DNA of 28,736 nt from Methylotenera_A sp046594885 (GCA_046594885.1 JBKJRD010000098.1:1-28736); one strand, 5' to 3'. Positions 15,407 through 23,869 are shown, counted from the stretch's first letter. Numbers and translations are program-made. The notes: generated by a model not told the origin, from the letters alone.

Positions 15407-17077
15407 TTATTTGGCGACTGGCTGCTTGATTGCACTGGCCTTAATATCTAAATTTTGCATCAGTACATTTTTTTTGGCTTCACACATATTGGCATCCATC
15501 TCAAACGCCACTAGTAAGCTACAAAATAAGTCGTCATGGCTTAATGGGTAATCTTTGTATGGCAAAAGTTGAGATTTCGTATAGTCGAAATGCTTTCCCA
15601 TCCACATAATGGCTGGCACATGGGTTTGCTCTTTAGGGGCAATCATGTATGGCGCGGCATGCAGATAAAACCCATGCTCGCCTAACGATTCGCCATGATC
15701 ACTCACATAGAGCATCGATGTAGCAAAAGTATTGTCATATTTTTTCAGTAAATCAATCACATTCGATAAAAAATAATCGGTATACAAAATCGCATTATCG
15801 TAGCCATTATCAATTTCTTGTTGGGTACAATTTTGTAGCTCGCCCGTCATGCAAACGGGTTTAAAACGCTCGAATTCCTTTGGGTATCTTCTGTAATATT
15901 CTGGCCCGTGGTTACCCATTTGATGCAGCACAATTAAAATATCTTTGCCACGTCTGGCTTGAATAAATTGATCCAAGCCACTTAACATGCCAATATCTCG
16001 ACATTCGCCCTCACAATTTGGGTTAAGTGTTGGGCTTTTAAAATTTTCATATTTCAAACGCGTTGCCACGCCTTTAGAGTCAGAATTATTATCGCGCCAT
16101 AAAATTTGTACGCCATGATCAGAAAGCACATCTAACGCGTTTTCTTGATTTAACGCGGCTTCTTTACTGTACTTGTCACGCCCTAATGCTGAGAACATAC
16201 AAGGCACAGAAACACTGGTAGAAGTACCGCAAGAGCTAACATTGCTTAAGCTCACCACATCTTGCTTGGCCAGCAAAGGGTTGGTTTCTCGCTGATAGCC
16301 GTTAAGCGAAAATCGATCGGCGCGCGCTGTTTCTCCCACCACTAAAATCATCAGTTCAGTTTTTGATGTTGGCCCCACCTGTACCGCATCTTGTGCAATC
16401 ATTTTAAGTGCTACTGGCTTTGCTATTTGAATTTGTTGGCTTATATACTTAACCGCAGAATAGGCGGTATAAGTAGGATTTGCATAAAAGCGGGTGATTT
16501 TATGTTCGCGAATAAAAGTGGTATAACCTGCAGTAAATGGCGCAATTACTAGCACCATTAATACAATCATCACGCCTAGCCAACGTAATTTTGATTGTAA
16601 TTCGATGCGCAAACGCGCAGGTTTTGGGCAATATTGAATGATTAAGTATGCAGGAATAATACCGAATAATAATGTTCTCACGGCTAAACTTAGGCTTAAT
16701 AATCCCGCAAACTCTTGTGGGTTGGTTTGCAGGATATTGTCTATCATCACAATATCGACAATGACGCCAAATTGATCCATATAATAGGCTGCTTGCGAGG
16801 CCACCACCAAAAATAGCGCTAATATCCAGCGCGTTGCCCTGCCGTAGCAAATACACAAAAAGAACATAGTGGTTAAAACGCTAAAAAATATCACCAGCGA
16901 TAACAAAAAAGGTAAGTGACTGAAACTAAGTGGGTAAATTTCTAAAATTCGGCTAAATAGCGACCAATTGCCTGTTAGCATCACAAACGCGGTCACCCAT
17001 AAAATGGTACGGCTTTGGTTTTTTGTGCCAAACAGCAACATACTTAACGGTGATAGTCGATTGATTATGTCAGCCAT
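15407..17077 (-). CDS. eptA: Lipid A phosphoethanolamine transferase (EptA/MCR type)
   Basis: A 556-residue inner-membrane enzyme with five N-terminal helices (to about 185) and a periplasmic alkaline-phosphatase-fold domain. It moves phosphoethanolamine from phosphatidylethanolamine to lipid A phosphates, lowering negative charge. Catalytic features align with MCR-1: E249 in VVGETARADRFSLNGY, nucleophile T287 within SCGTSTSVSVPCMF with C283 and C293 bracketing it, H390 in QMGNHGP, D460-H461 in VSDHGESLGEHG, and H473 in LHAAP. Its start directly follows the PAP2 stop with no gap, placing it third in a YejM-like, PAP2, EptA operon. Chromosomal EptA homologues are ordinary in betaproteobacteria. 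Whether this one confers polymyxin tolerance is not shown by sequence. Confidence 0.92.
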   Translation of the reverse strand: MADIINRLSPLSMLLFGTKNQSRTILWVTAFVMLTGNWSLFSRILEIYPLSFSHLPFLLSLVIFFSVLTTMFFLCICYGRATRWILALFLVVASQAAYYMDQFGVIVDIVMIDNILQTNPQEFAGLLSLSLAVRTLLFGIIPAYLIIQYCPKPARLRIELQSKLRWLGVMIVLMVLVIAPFTAGYTTFIREHKITRFYANPTYTAYSAVKYISQQIQIAKPVALKMIAQDAVQVGPTSKTELMILVVGETARADRFSLNGYQRETNPLLAKQDVVSLSNVSSCGTSTSVSVPCMFSALGRDKYSKEAALNQENALDVLSDHGVQILWRDNNSDSKGVATRLKYENFKSPTLNPNCEGECRDIGMLSGLDQFIQARRGKDILIVLHQMGNHGPEYYRRYPKEFERFKPVCMTGELQNCTQQEIDNGYDNAILYTDYFLSNVIDLLKKYDNTFATSMLYVSDHGESLGEHGFYLHAAPYMIAPKEQTHVPAIMWMGKHFDYTKSQLLPYKDYPLSHDDLFCSLLVAFEMDANMCEAKKNVLMQNLDIKASAIKQPVAK

Positions 17078-17782
17078 TTAGTGACTTTCTTTTAATTGTT
17101 GAATAAATAATAGTGGTTGGCAGACAACACAAACAGCCCAAACCACCCAAGCGCTCCACAAGTTGTGCGATAAGAAATGTTCGCCACGCATCATTTGCGC
17201 CCAACCCATCACAAAGCCTAACATGACCGAAAACATCAATACCATTTGTGCAAATTTGGGATTGACATCTCGAAACCCGAAATAAAATGCCATCAACGCA
17301 AAACCGCCACTGGCATGGCCGCCAGGGAAGCAATTACCCATTTCTGCACCCTCTGGCAATGTATCGAATAATTGTAGATACGCTAAATTGCCGCCGTATT
17401 GTATGAGGTCGCTAGGGCAACCGTGTATGCTGTAATGCTTCAGTAGCGAAACCAAGCTTGTGCTCACCAGCATAATGACAAAAACCCATAATAATCGCTG
17501 ACGATAAGGCTTTAAAGGCTTGAATATATTGCCGATAATACTGGCCAGCAGAGTGCTAATTGCTACCAAAATCAAGGCGTATTTCAATCCGGTATGCAGA
17601 ACTTTTTCTAAAAACCAATCATGCTTCAGATTAAAGTGTTGATTTTCTGAATTAAAGTAAGGCCTAATTAAGCGCTCATCTAAGCCTGTTTTTGGATAAA
17701 TCATCATTAAAAATAGCGCGCAAACGAATAAAAAAACCAGTTGCCAAACCCAACTTTTATGAATATTTCGCCATAAAAGCAT
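17078..17782 (-). CDS. PAP2-superfamily membrane phosphatase
   Basis: A 234-residue six-helix protein of the PAP2 superfamily. The motifs are variants of the canonical set: K115-x6-C122-P for KX6RP, PGGH at 153-156 for PSGH, and R199 with H202/H206 in MMRGEHFLSHNLW for the third motif. The divergence of motif 1 is typical of an LpxE-like or uncharacterised branch. It would remove a phosphate from a lipid (lipid A, undecaprenyl or phosphatidyl-type) on the periplasmic face. The ATG overlaps the stop of the YejM-like gene by one base, and its own stop abuts the eptA start. That linkage supports lipid A or phospholipid remodelling, but the exact substrate is inference. Confidence 0.88.
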   Translation of the reverse strand: MLLWRNIHKSWVWQLVFLFVCALFLMMIYPKTGLDERLIRPYFNSENQHFNLKHDWFLEKVLHTGLKYALILVAISTLLASIIGNIFKPLKPYRQRLLWVFVIMLVSTSLVSLLKHYSIHGCPSDLIQYGGNLAYLQLFDTLPEGAEMGNCFPGGHASGGFALMAFYFGFRDVNPKFAQMVLMFSVMLGFVMGWAQMMRGEHFLSHNLWSAWVVWAVCVVCQPLLFIQQLKESH

Positions 17783-19734
17783 TAATAAGCAGCCTTTTTA
17801 ATGCTTGCTGGCTTAGCAAAATGCGTTAAATCTTGCATGATTTGCATGCTCACTTTTTGTTTTTTCTGCATTATTTGGTGCGCCTTTGCAGCGGATACAC
17901 TTTTATCGTCTGCCGTAGTCACGAGTAGTTTAAATAGATTGTTGTTGTTCACTGGATACACAATTTTTACTTCACTGTCCACATAGGCAAGCCTGTCCCA
18001 ATCAGCAATGTAGGCGTAGTCGCGAGTTTCATCGCCGAATAGATCAATGCCTATGCTGTAATCACTTTTAGGATTGGTCACGCCCAGCATTGGCATTAAA
18101 GTGGGCACAATGTCCGCGTGGCTGGTCATCGCTTCAATTACCGCTGCTGGCTTATTTGGCGCATAAATAACCAGCGGTGTGCGTATTTGTTCATTTACAA
18201 ACGTAGAGTTGTGTCCCCAAAAGCCGTGCTCCATAAATTCTTCGCCATGGTCGCCCACCAAAATCACAATGGTGTTATCCAGCAACTGATGTTGTTTTAA
18301 ATAATCAAATACGCGCCCAAATTGGCTATCTAAATGATGTACTGCATTAATGTAACGATTTTTAATCGGCACAATGTCAGTTCTAAGTGCTTTTTTACTT
18401 AAGCTGGCATAGTTCAAATCATCGCGATATGGCTTGGCAATGACGCTTTCTGGCGGAAAGTAATAACGCGCATGGGGCGACTCAAAAAACATAAAGGTAA
18501 AGAACGGTTTGTTAACATCGCGTTGATCAATAAACGATAATAAATCACCCACATTTTGCTGATCATTTTGCCAACCTGGATTTTTATTGCCTTGTGCATC
18601 ATGCATTTCTTTTGTCGGAATTTGCGCAAAAATGGTTTTATCAAATTCTGGATAGCTAAATAGTCCGCTGGTATAAAACTGCATTTGATAGCCTTGGCTG
18701 CGCATCACATCCAAAATAGTTGCGCCACGCTGCTCTTGCAAAAACTGAAACCAGTAGCTAGATGGCAAACCCATCATCATGCCAAACACGCCCGCCCGTG
18801 TGCCATTGCCTGTGCTGTAGTTTTTGGTAAACCGTGTGGACTGTTGCGCAAAATTCCATGTATTGGGCATCACGTGGGCGTTTAACATATCCGCGCGCCA
18901 CGATTCAGAAACCAGCCACACAATGTTGTAAGGCTTAGTTGGCTTAACCGATTGAATGGGGTACAGCGGATAATGCAACTTGCCTTTGGCTTTTAAGCTG
19001 GATGAGCGCGTACCTTTGATGCCAATCGCTTTGAAAATGCTCCGCGCAGATACTGACTGATAAAATGGCACCATTTGTGCCACGCTAGATAATTGATGTT
19101 TAGTATGCATATCATAGGCGAATGTCATATGCACCGTCACGATTGTCAACAAACCGAATATCGCAGATTTCCAGCCAAAAGATTGTGCTAATGCAGGTTT
19201 TTGCTGCGCAAAATTTATTTGTGTAAATTGAACAGTTATCCATAATAACGCCGTTTGGAATAGTAAAAACCCCAGCGCAATGGCGGCAAAGCCCATATCA
19301 CTGGAAGCGCTGCCGCCAAGTGATTCAATTCCGCCAGGCGTCATCACCAAATTAAGCACAAAGCCATTGATATACATGCCGTACAAAGCATATAACTTGG
19401 CATTTGCATAAAATAACAAGGTGGTAATTGCTGTTGTCGATATTGCAACTGCGTAAATAGTTTTTTGTGCAGCAGGTTTGCTTAACTGTGCATTGAGTAA
19501 CTTTTTGCTTGCATGTGTTAGTACATAAGATGGTATTAAATAGAAACCTCCGTACATCACAAAGGTTATGCACAAGAATACAAAGTTAAATTGATTATCT
19601 GCATAAATTTCTTTAAATTCGATGGTGCTTGCCACCAAAAATAGCAGGAAAACATAAGTACAAAAAAAGTATAGCCGCAGTGTTTGGCTCAATTTCGTGA
19701 TATTGGCTGGTGTCATGTAAGCAATCGCGTTCAT
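17782..19734 (-). CDS. YejM/PbgA-like sulfatase-fold membrane protein
   Basis: About 650 residues: five or six N-terminal helices, then from about residue 270 a periplasmic alkaline-phosphatase/sulfatase fold with IVWLVSESWRADMLN, NYSTGNGTRAGVFG, GLPSSYWFQFL, SPHARYYFPP, VGDHGEEFMEHGFWGHN and MTSHADIVPTLM. The TGNGTR..GVFGM..GL..SYW block is the signature of YejM (PbgA/LapC), the E. coli inner-membrane protein that senses LPS and controls LpxC stability. The nucleophile position is T308 or T312 in this numbering; in E. coli the enzyme may be inactive. I use ATG 19734. An in-frame GTG at 19767 adds 11 residues and neither start has a clear ribosome site. It leads the PAP2-eptA operon, so a lipid-remodelling or lipid-sensing role is plausible. 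Confidence 0.8.
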   Translation of the reverse strand: MNAIAYMTPANITKLSQTLRLYFFCTYVFLLFLVASTIEFKEIYADNQFNFVFLCITFVMYGGFYLIPSYVLTHASKKLLNAQLSKPAAQKTIYAVAISTTAITTLLFYANAKLYALYGMYINGFVLNLVMTPGGIESLGGSASSDMGFAAIALGFLLFQTALLWITVQFTQINFAQQKPALAQSFGWKSAIFGLLTIVTVHMTFAYDMHTKHQLSSVAQMVPFYQSVSARSIFKAIGIKGTRSSSLKAKGKLHYPLYPIQSVKPTKPYNIVWLVSESWRADMLNAHVMPNTWNFAQQSTRFTKNYSTGNGTRAGVFGMMMGLPSSYWFQFLQEQRGATILDVMRSQGYQMQFYTSGLFSYPEFDKTIFAQIPTKEMHDAQGNKNPGWQNDQQNVGDLLSFIDQRDVNKPFFTFMFFESPHARYYFPPESVIAKPYRDDLNYASLSKKALRTDIVPIKNRYINAVHHLDSQFGRVFDYLKQHQLLDNTIVILVGDHGEEFMEHGFWGHNSTFVNEQIRTPLVIYAPNKPAAVIEAMTSHADIVPTLMPMLGVTNPKSDYSIGIDLFGDETRDYAYIADWDRLAYVDSEVKIVYPVNNNNLFKLLVTTADDKSVSAAKAHQIMQKKQKVSMQIMQDLTHFAKPASIKKAAY

Positions 19735-19888
19735 AAATGACAAAGCTATATGCAACCTTGATGCCACTTTAAGAAAAACAACCTTAAGTGATTGTTTTGT
19801 ATTAACAATACTATTAATTACGAGGGTTTATTAACTGGATATTGATAATAATGCTGCAAAAATCGTATGACTTAACACAATAAATCGT

Positions 19889-19899
19889 GCAAATTTTGC
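19889..19899. promoter_or_regulatory. Candidate activator site upstream of the sigma-54 promoter
   Basis: The perfect palindrome GCAAATTTTGC is centred about 60 bases upstream of the -24 element of the sigma-54 promoter at 19952. This is a plausible position for an enhancer-binding protein dimer. It is short and AT-rich, so chance is possible. Confidence 0.3.
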
Positions 19900-19951
19900 G
19901 TGTTTTAGCTTAGCTGTCTTGTAAGTAACTGAATGATTGACCTATTTTTAT

Positions 19952-19967
19952 TGGCACCCTATTTGCT
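19952..19967 (+). promoter_or_regulatory. Sigma-54 (-24/-12) promoter of the 20001-23665 operon
   Basis: TTGGCACCCTATTTGCT (19951-19967) matches the sigma-54 consensus TGGCACRNNNNTTGCW with only the R position off. The essential GG (19953-19954) and GC (19965-19966) are separated by exactly 10 bases. Transcription should start near 19978, giving a leader of about 23 bases before the first ATG at 20001. Such a promoter needs an NtrC-type activator; one is encoded at 9028-10395. Confidence 0.88.
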
Positions 19968-20000
19968 GCTGTTTGTGTGTGTCAATATTGAAAGATTCAT

Positions 20001-20660
20001 ATGCATTCACTTTCTACAGCACCACAAGCGATTTACCATGGTCAAACAGCTTATCAATTAAGAGAATTTGCAAAAACTAAACGGTATACCATGCAAGAAA
20101 TTCACGCTTTTATTGTTCGGCAAAATCATACACACCGTCGCGAGGTAGAGCATTTTATACACGACGTATTTGCAGCGTGTTACGGGGCAAGTGTTAGCCA
20201 CTTTATGCCTGTATTAATTGCTTTGCGCGATGCGGATGGTAATTTAATGGCGGCTTTTGGCATGCGTGATGCGGCACAAGGGCCGCTTTTTTTAGAGCAA
20301 TATATTGAGCAGCCAATCGAACGTTTACTATCTGAGCAACTCCATCAAACTATTGTGCGCGATGACATTACAGAAATTGGCAATTTAGCCGTTGCTAACC
20401 CACGCAACGCAGGCATTTTAATTGCACATGTCATTCAACAAAGTTTAGCCATGCAAGTCAAATGGTGTGTGGCAACCGCACACCGCAGCCTGCAAAATGG
20501 CCTAATTAAAGGCGGACGCGATGTATTTGGCTTACACGCAGCAGATGTTTGCAAGCTACCAAAAGATGAGCAAGCACTTTGGGGCAGTTACTATGACAAC
20601 CAACCGCAAATTATTGCTGTGCGCGGCATTGCGTACTTGCTAACTTATTATATTTATTAA
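20001..20660 (+). CDS. Thermostable-hemolysin family protein (GNAT/LuxI-like acyltransferase candidate)
   Basis: A 219-residue protein of the thermostable hemolysin (T_hemolysin, delta-VPH) family: VEHFIHDVFAACYGASVSHF with MPVLIALRDADG, then PLFLEQYIEQPIE, EIGNLAVANPRNA, and WGSYYDNQPQIIA at the C-terminus. The family name comes from a Vibrio protein, but the fold resembles GNAT acyltransferases and LuxI autoinducer synthases, so acyl transfer is a better guess than lysis. There is no signal peptide. It is the first gene behind the sigma-54 promoter and is followed 12 bases later by an adenylating enzyme. The weak ribosome site GAAAGA lies before ATG 20001. The acyltransferase role is inference from fold and neighbours; the natural substrate is unknown. 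Confidence 0.85.
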   Translation: MHSLSTAPQAIYHGQTAYQLREFAKTKRYTMQEIHAFIVRQNHTHRREVEHFIHDVFAACYGASVSHFMPVLIALRDADGNLMAAFGMRDAAQGPLFLEQYIEQPIERLLSEQLHQTIVRDDITEIGNLAVANPRNAGILIAHVIQQSLAMQVKWCVATAHRSLQNGLIKGGRDVFGLHAADVCKLPKDEQALWGSYYDNQPQIIAVRGIAYLLTYYIY

Positions 20661-20672
20661 TTTATTTTTATT

Positions 20673-22154
20673 ATGCTGCTAAATAGTATTCAACAAAATG
20701 CAGCGTTATTTCCGCACACGATTGCACTTAAAAATGATTTTATTGCTATAAATTACGCCGATTTAAGCAGCCAAATTGCACAACTAAGCGCGCATTTATC
20801 ACGCATGATGGGCAATAAAACGCTTGCCTTAAATGTAGATAATCATCCCGCTTGGGTAGTGCTCGATTTAGCTGCAATTGAATCGCATATTCCGCTAGTG
20901 CCGCTGCCCAGTTTTTTTTCTAATACGCAATTACTGCATGCCATGCAAAACGCAGGTGCTGAGGCGATTATCACCGATAATGCCGATTACTTTCGCCAGC
21001 TATTGGGCGACTTAATCATCAACACACATGTTTTACGCGTGGCGCATCAAACGCTGACACTTTTCACATTAGCCATTGCACCTGTTGCTTTGCCTGCTGG
21101 CACTAGCAAAATCACCTACACATCAGGCACCACGGGCGATCCAAAAGGCGTTTGTCTGAGTGTAAGTGCGTTAGTTAACGTAGCAAATAGCATTAAAAAT
21201 ACAGTTGGTTTAAACCAAAGCAGCCAGCATTGCTGCGTATTGCCCTTGTCCACTTTGCTAGAAAATGTTGCAGGTGTGTACGCCGTGTTGCTAGCAGGTG
21301 GCACAATACACATATTGCCCAGCGCGCAAGTGGGCTTTAGCGGTAGCAGTTTAAATAGCCAAAAACTCTACATTGCTCTAGCAGATTGCCATGCAACTAG
21401 CGTGATACTCATACCTGAATTATTAAAAGCATTAATATTCAAATTAGAATCTGGCGCAAAAAAACTGTCCGCTTTGCGTTTTATTGCGGTAGGTGGCGCG
21501 CATGTTTCTACGCAATTATTGGCACGCGCGCAAAGCTTGGGCATGCCTGTGTTTGAAGGCTATGGCTTATCTGAAAGTGCATCCGTTATTGCTTTAAACA
21601 CATCGACTGCCAATAAAATTGGTAGCGTAGGAAAGCCATTAGCGCATATTCAAATCAAGTTTTCTGCTGACCAAGAAATATTAGTCAAAGGCGCTAATTT
21701 TTTAGCTTACACCAACCAAGACTTAGCTTTTTCAACAGATGAATGGCTAGCTACAGGCGATATCGGCTATTGCGATAATGAGGGATTTTTATATATTAAT
21801 GGTCGTAAAAAGCATATTTTTATTACCTCTTTTGGGCGCAATGTTTCGCCAGAGTGGGTAGAGCGCGAACTCACCAGCCAACCAACTATTGCGCAAGCTT
21901 GTCTTTTTGGTGAGGCAAAACCTTGGAACACGGCTGTGATTGTTGCAGCAGCTGATGCAACTTTTAAACAAATTAGGCAAGCCATTTTTGATGTAAATCA
22001 AACACTGCCCGACTACGCTCAAGTGAAAGAATTCGTTTTGGCTGATGCGCCATTTAGCATCAGTAATCAACAACTAACCCCTAATAACAGACTGAAGCGC
22101 GATGCTATTTGGCACATATATCAGCATCACATTAATGCGCTTTATCACGATTAA
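20673..22154 (+). CDS. AMP-binding (ANL) acyl-adenylating enzyme
   Basis: A 493-residue adenylate-forming enzyme. Core motifs: ITYTSGTTGDPKGVCLS (P-loop, about 147-163), EGYGLSESASVIALN, LATGDIGYCDNEGFLY and INGRKKHIFITSFGRNVSPE, matching long-chain acyl-CoA or acyl-ACP synthetase branches. It would activate a carboxylic acid as acyl-AMP and may pass it to CoA, an ACP or directly to the hemolysin-family protein. The last motif reads LTPNNRLKRDAI; by alignment with LTPTLKLKR the usual catalytic lysine is arginine (R473), with K475 two residues later. No carrier protein or thioesterase is fused. It starts 12 bases after the upstream gene, in the sigma-54 operon. Substrate chain length cannot be read from sequence. 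Confidence 0.88.
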   Translation: MLLNSIQQNAALFPHTIALKNDFIAINYADLSSQIAQLSAHLSRMMGNKTLALNVDNHPAWVVLDLAAIESHIPLVPLPSFFSNTQLLHAMQNAGAEAIITDNADYFRQLLGDLIINTHVLRVAHQTLTLFTLAIAPVALPAGTSKITYTSGTTGDPKGVCLSVSALVNVANSIKNTVGLNQSSQHCCVLPLSTLLENVAGVYAVLLAGGTIHILPSAQVGFSGSSLNSQKLYIALADCHATSVILIPELLKALIFKLESGAKKLSALRFIAVGGAHVSTQLLARAQSLGMPVFEGYGLSESASVIALNTSTANKIGSVGKPLAHIQIKFSADQEILVKGANFLAYTNQDLAFSTDEWLATGDIGYCDNEGFLYINGRKKHIFITSFGRNVSPEWVERELTSQPTIAQACLFGEAKPWNTAVIVAAADATFKQIRQAIFDVNQTLPDYAQVKEFVLADAPFSISNQQLTPNNRLKRDAIWHIYQHHINALYHD

Positions 22155-22184
22155 TCAAAGGCAAGCTTAACCAAAGGATTGAAC

Positions 22185-22850
22185 ATGGCTTTTTATGACG
22201 ATTTACTGCAAGCAACAGAAATTGAGCGCAAAATACTGTTAAGTTTGCCGCTAATTACGCAGGGTGCCAGCGGTAATATTACTTTGAAAACCTATGTTGC
22301 ATTTTTAACAGAAGCATATCATCACGTTAAGCACACTGTACCTTTATTAATGGCCTGTGGCGCGCGTTTAAGTGAGCAATATGAATGGTTGCGGGTATCA
22401 ATAGGTGAATATATTGAAGAAGAAATGGGCCATCAAGAATGGGTTTTAGATGACATTGCAGGCTGCGGCAGTCACGCAGAATTGGTGAGATATGGTAAAC
22501 CATCGATGGCCACAGAAGTCATGGTGGCGTATGCTTACGATATGATTCACCGCGTTAACCCAATCGGATTTTTCGGCATGGTATTGGTGTTAGAGGGCAC
22601 CAGTACGGCTGTGGCAACAGCGGCCGGTCAAAACATCATGAATAGCCTTCAACTAACGCCAAAATCGTTTAGCTATTTGTTGTCGCATGGCGCGCTAGAT
22701 GTGGGTCATACCGATTTTTATGCTGGCATTGTCAATCAAATCACCAATAAAAACGATCAAGATTGTTTGATTCACAGCGCAAAGAGTTTTTATCAATTAT
22801 ATGGCAATATTTTTAGAGAAATTGAAGCGCGCACTATGTCGTGTATTTAA
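22185..22850 (+). CDS. Heme-oxygenase-like iron-containing redox enzyme (TenA/PqqC fold)
   Basis: A 221-residue all-helical protein of the iron-containing redox / TenA-THI4-PqqC superfamily. Acidic and histidine residues are placed as in heme-oxygenase-like diiron oxidases such as UndA: E43 with H46, H47 and H50 (TEAYHHVKH), E80-x2-H83 (EEEMGHQEW), E137 (VLEGTS) and H175 (LDVGHTDFY). This suggests an O2-activating diiron site acting on an acyl substrate. The start is ATG 22185, because AAAGGA lies at correct spacing, rather than TTG 22179. It lies between the adenylating enzyme and the dehydrogenase, so it probably oxidises the activated or free acid. Family membership is fairly sure; the reaction and the ligand assignment are inference. 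Confidence 0.82.
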   Translation: MAFYDDLLQATEIERKILLSLPLITQGASGNITLKTYVAFLTEAYHHVKHTVPLLMACGARLSEQYEWLRVSIGEYIEEEMGHQEWVLDDIAGCGSHAELVRYGKPSMATEVMVAYAYDMIHRVNPIGFFGMVLVLEGTSTAVATAAGQNIMNSLQLTPKSFSYLLSHGALDVGHTDFYAGIVNQITNKNDQDCLIHSAKSFYQLYGNIFREIEARTMSCI

Positions 22851-22864
22851 TCAAAGGATGCAAT

Positions 22865-23665
22865 ATGCAGCTTAATAATAAACGTATTTTACTCACTGGT
22901 GCCACTGGCGGTATTGGTGAGTTGCTAGCCATAAATCTGGCAAAAAAAGGTGCTATCTTAGTACTTGTTGGGCGCAATCAAGCCAAACTCGATACGCTTA
23001 AAGCCAGTATTGAAGCGCTTGGCACAAGCGTTTACGCTATTCAAGCCGATTTAAGCGTACCAAATAGTGCCAGCACAATTGCAAGCCAAGCAAAGGCGTA
23101 TTTAGGTGAAATTGATGTATTAATCAATAACGCTGGTGTGCTAGATTTTATTGAATTGCAAGACCAAACAGATGCGCGTATTGCAGAGATGATTCAAACC
23201 AATGTCACCGCACTTATTCAACTTACGCGCGCGGTATTGCCCAGCTTTCAAAGCAATAATCAAGGGCATTTTTTATTTGTGGGTTCTATTTTTGGCTCAT
23301 TGGGCTTTCCACATTTTGCCACTTATTGCGCCAGCAAATTTGCCGTGCATGGCTTTTCACAAGCCTTAAGACGCGAGTTAGTAAATACGCAAATCGGCGT
23401 TACTTATATTGCCCCGCGTGGTATAAAAACAGAGATGAACGATGCCAATACTGTTGCCATGTGGGCAAAAACGGGCAATGCGATGGACAGCGCTGAAAAA
23501 GTCGCCAGCATTATTGTTCAAGCGCTAGAGAAAGAAAAACAGGAAGTATTTATTGGCCAGCCGCAATCTTTTTTTGCATGGCTAAATGGTGTATTGCCGC
23601 AGGCTGTGAATATTGGGCTTAAAAAACAAACAGCACTTGCTGTGCCATTTTTAAAAAAAACTTAA
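22865..23665 (+). CDS. Short-chain dehydrogenase/reductase
   Basis: A 266-residue classical SDR: TGATGGIG (11-18) binds the nicotinamide cofactor, NNAG lies at 88-91, and S141, Y154 and K158 (SIFGSLG, YCASK) form the catalytic triad. GR at 36-37 after the second strand suggests NADP preference. The C-terminal part has a hydrophobic segment (FFAWLNGVLPQAVNIG) that may anchor it at the membrane. ATG 22865 has AAAGGA six bases upstream, so the in-frame GTG at 22841 is not used. It is the last gene of the sigma-54 operon and would reduce a carbonyl or oxidise an alcohol in the pathway product. Confidence 0.9.
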   Translation: MQLNNKRILLTGATGGIGELLAINLAKKGAILVLVGRNQAKLDTLKASIEALGTSVYAIQADLSVPNSASTIASQAKAYLGEIDVLINNAGVLDFIELQDQTDARIAEMIQTNVTALIQLTRAVLPSFQSNNQGHFLFVGSIFGSLGFPHFATYCASKFAVHGFSQALRRELVNTQIGVTYIAPRGIKTEMNDANTVAMWAKTGNAMDSAEKVASIIVQALEKEKQEVFIGQPQSFFAWLNGVLPQAVNIGLKKQTALAVPFLKKT

Positions 23666-23728
23666 TGCAATTAATGGGTTAAGTTTTATAAATTCTAGTG
23701 ATAAGTTGTGTATTGATCAGTTAAATGT

Positions 23729-23869
23729 TTACAAATAAAGTACCGCAGGAAATACCGTTACCGCAAACACAAACACTAGCCACTCCATATTCCAGCGCTC
23801 TAGGTGGCCTGTAAAATGCAAGGTGAGCACACCAATAGCAAGCGCATAATAAAGTGCGATAAGAACCAT
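23729..23869 (-). CDS. Putative 46-residue membrane protein
   Basis: A short minus-strand ORF in the 508-bp gap before thiC. It starts with ATG 23869 (AGG about 9 bases upstream) and encodes two hydrophobic helices, MVLIALYYALAIGVLTLHF and WLVFVFAVTVFPAVLYL, joined by TGHLERWNME. Codon use and the amphipathic joint look protein-like. It is convergent with the SDR gene and divergent from thiC. I recognise no family; a chance ORF is possible. Confidence 0.45.
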   Translation of the reverse strand: MVLIALYYALAIGVLTLHFTGHLERWNMEWLVFVFAVTVFPAVLYL

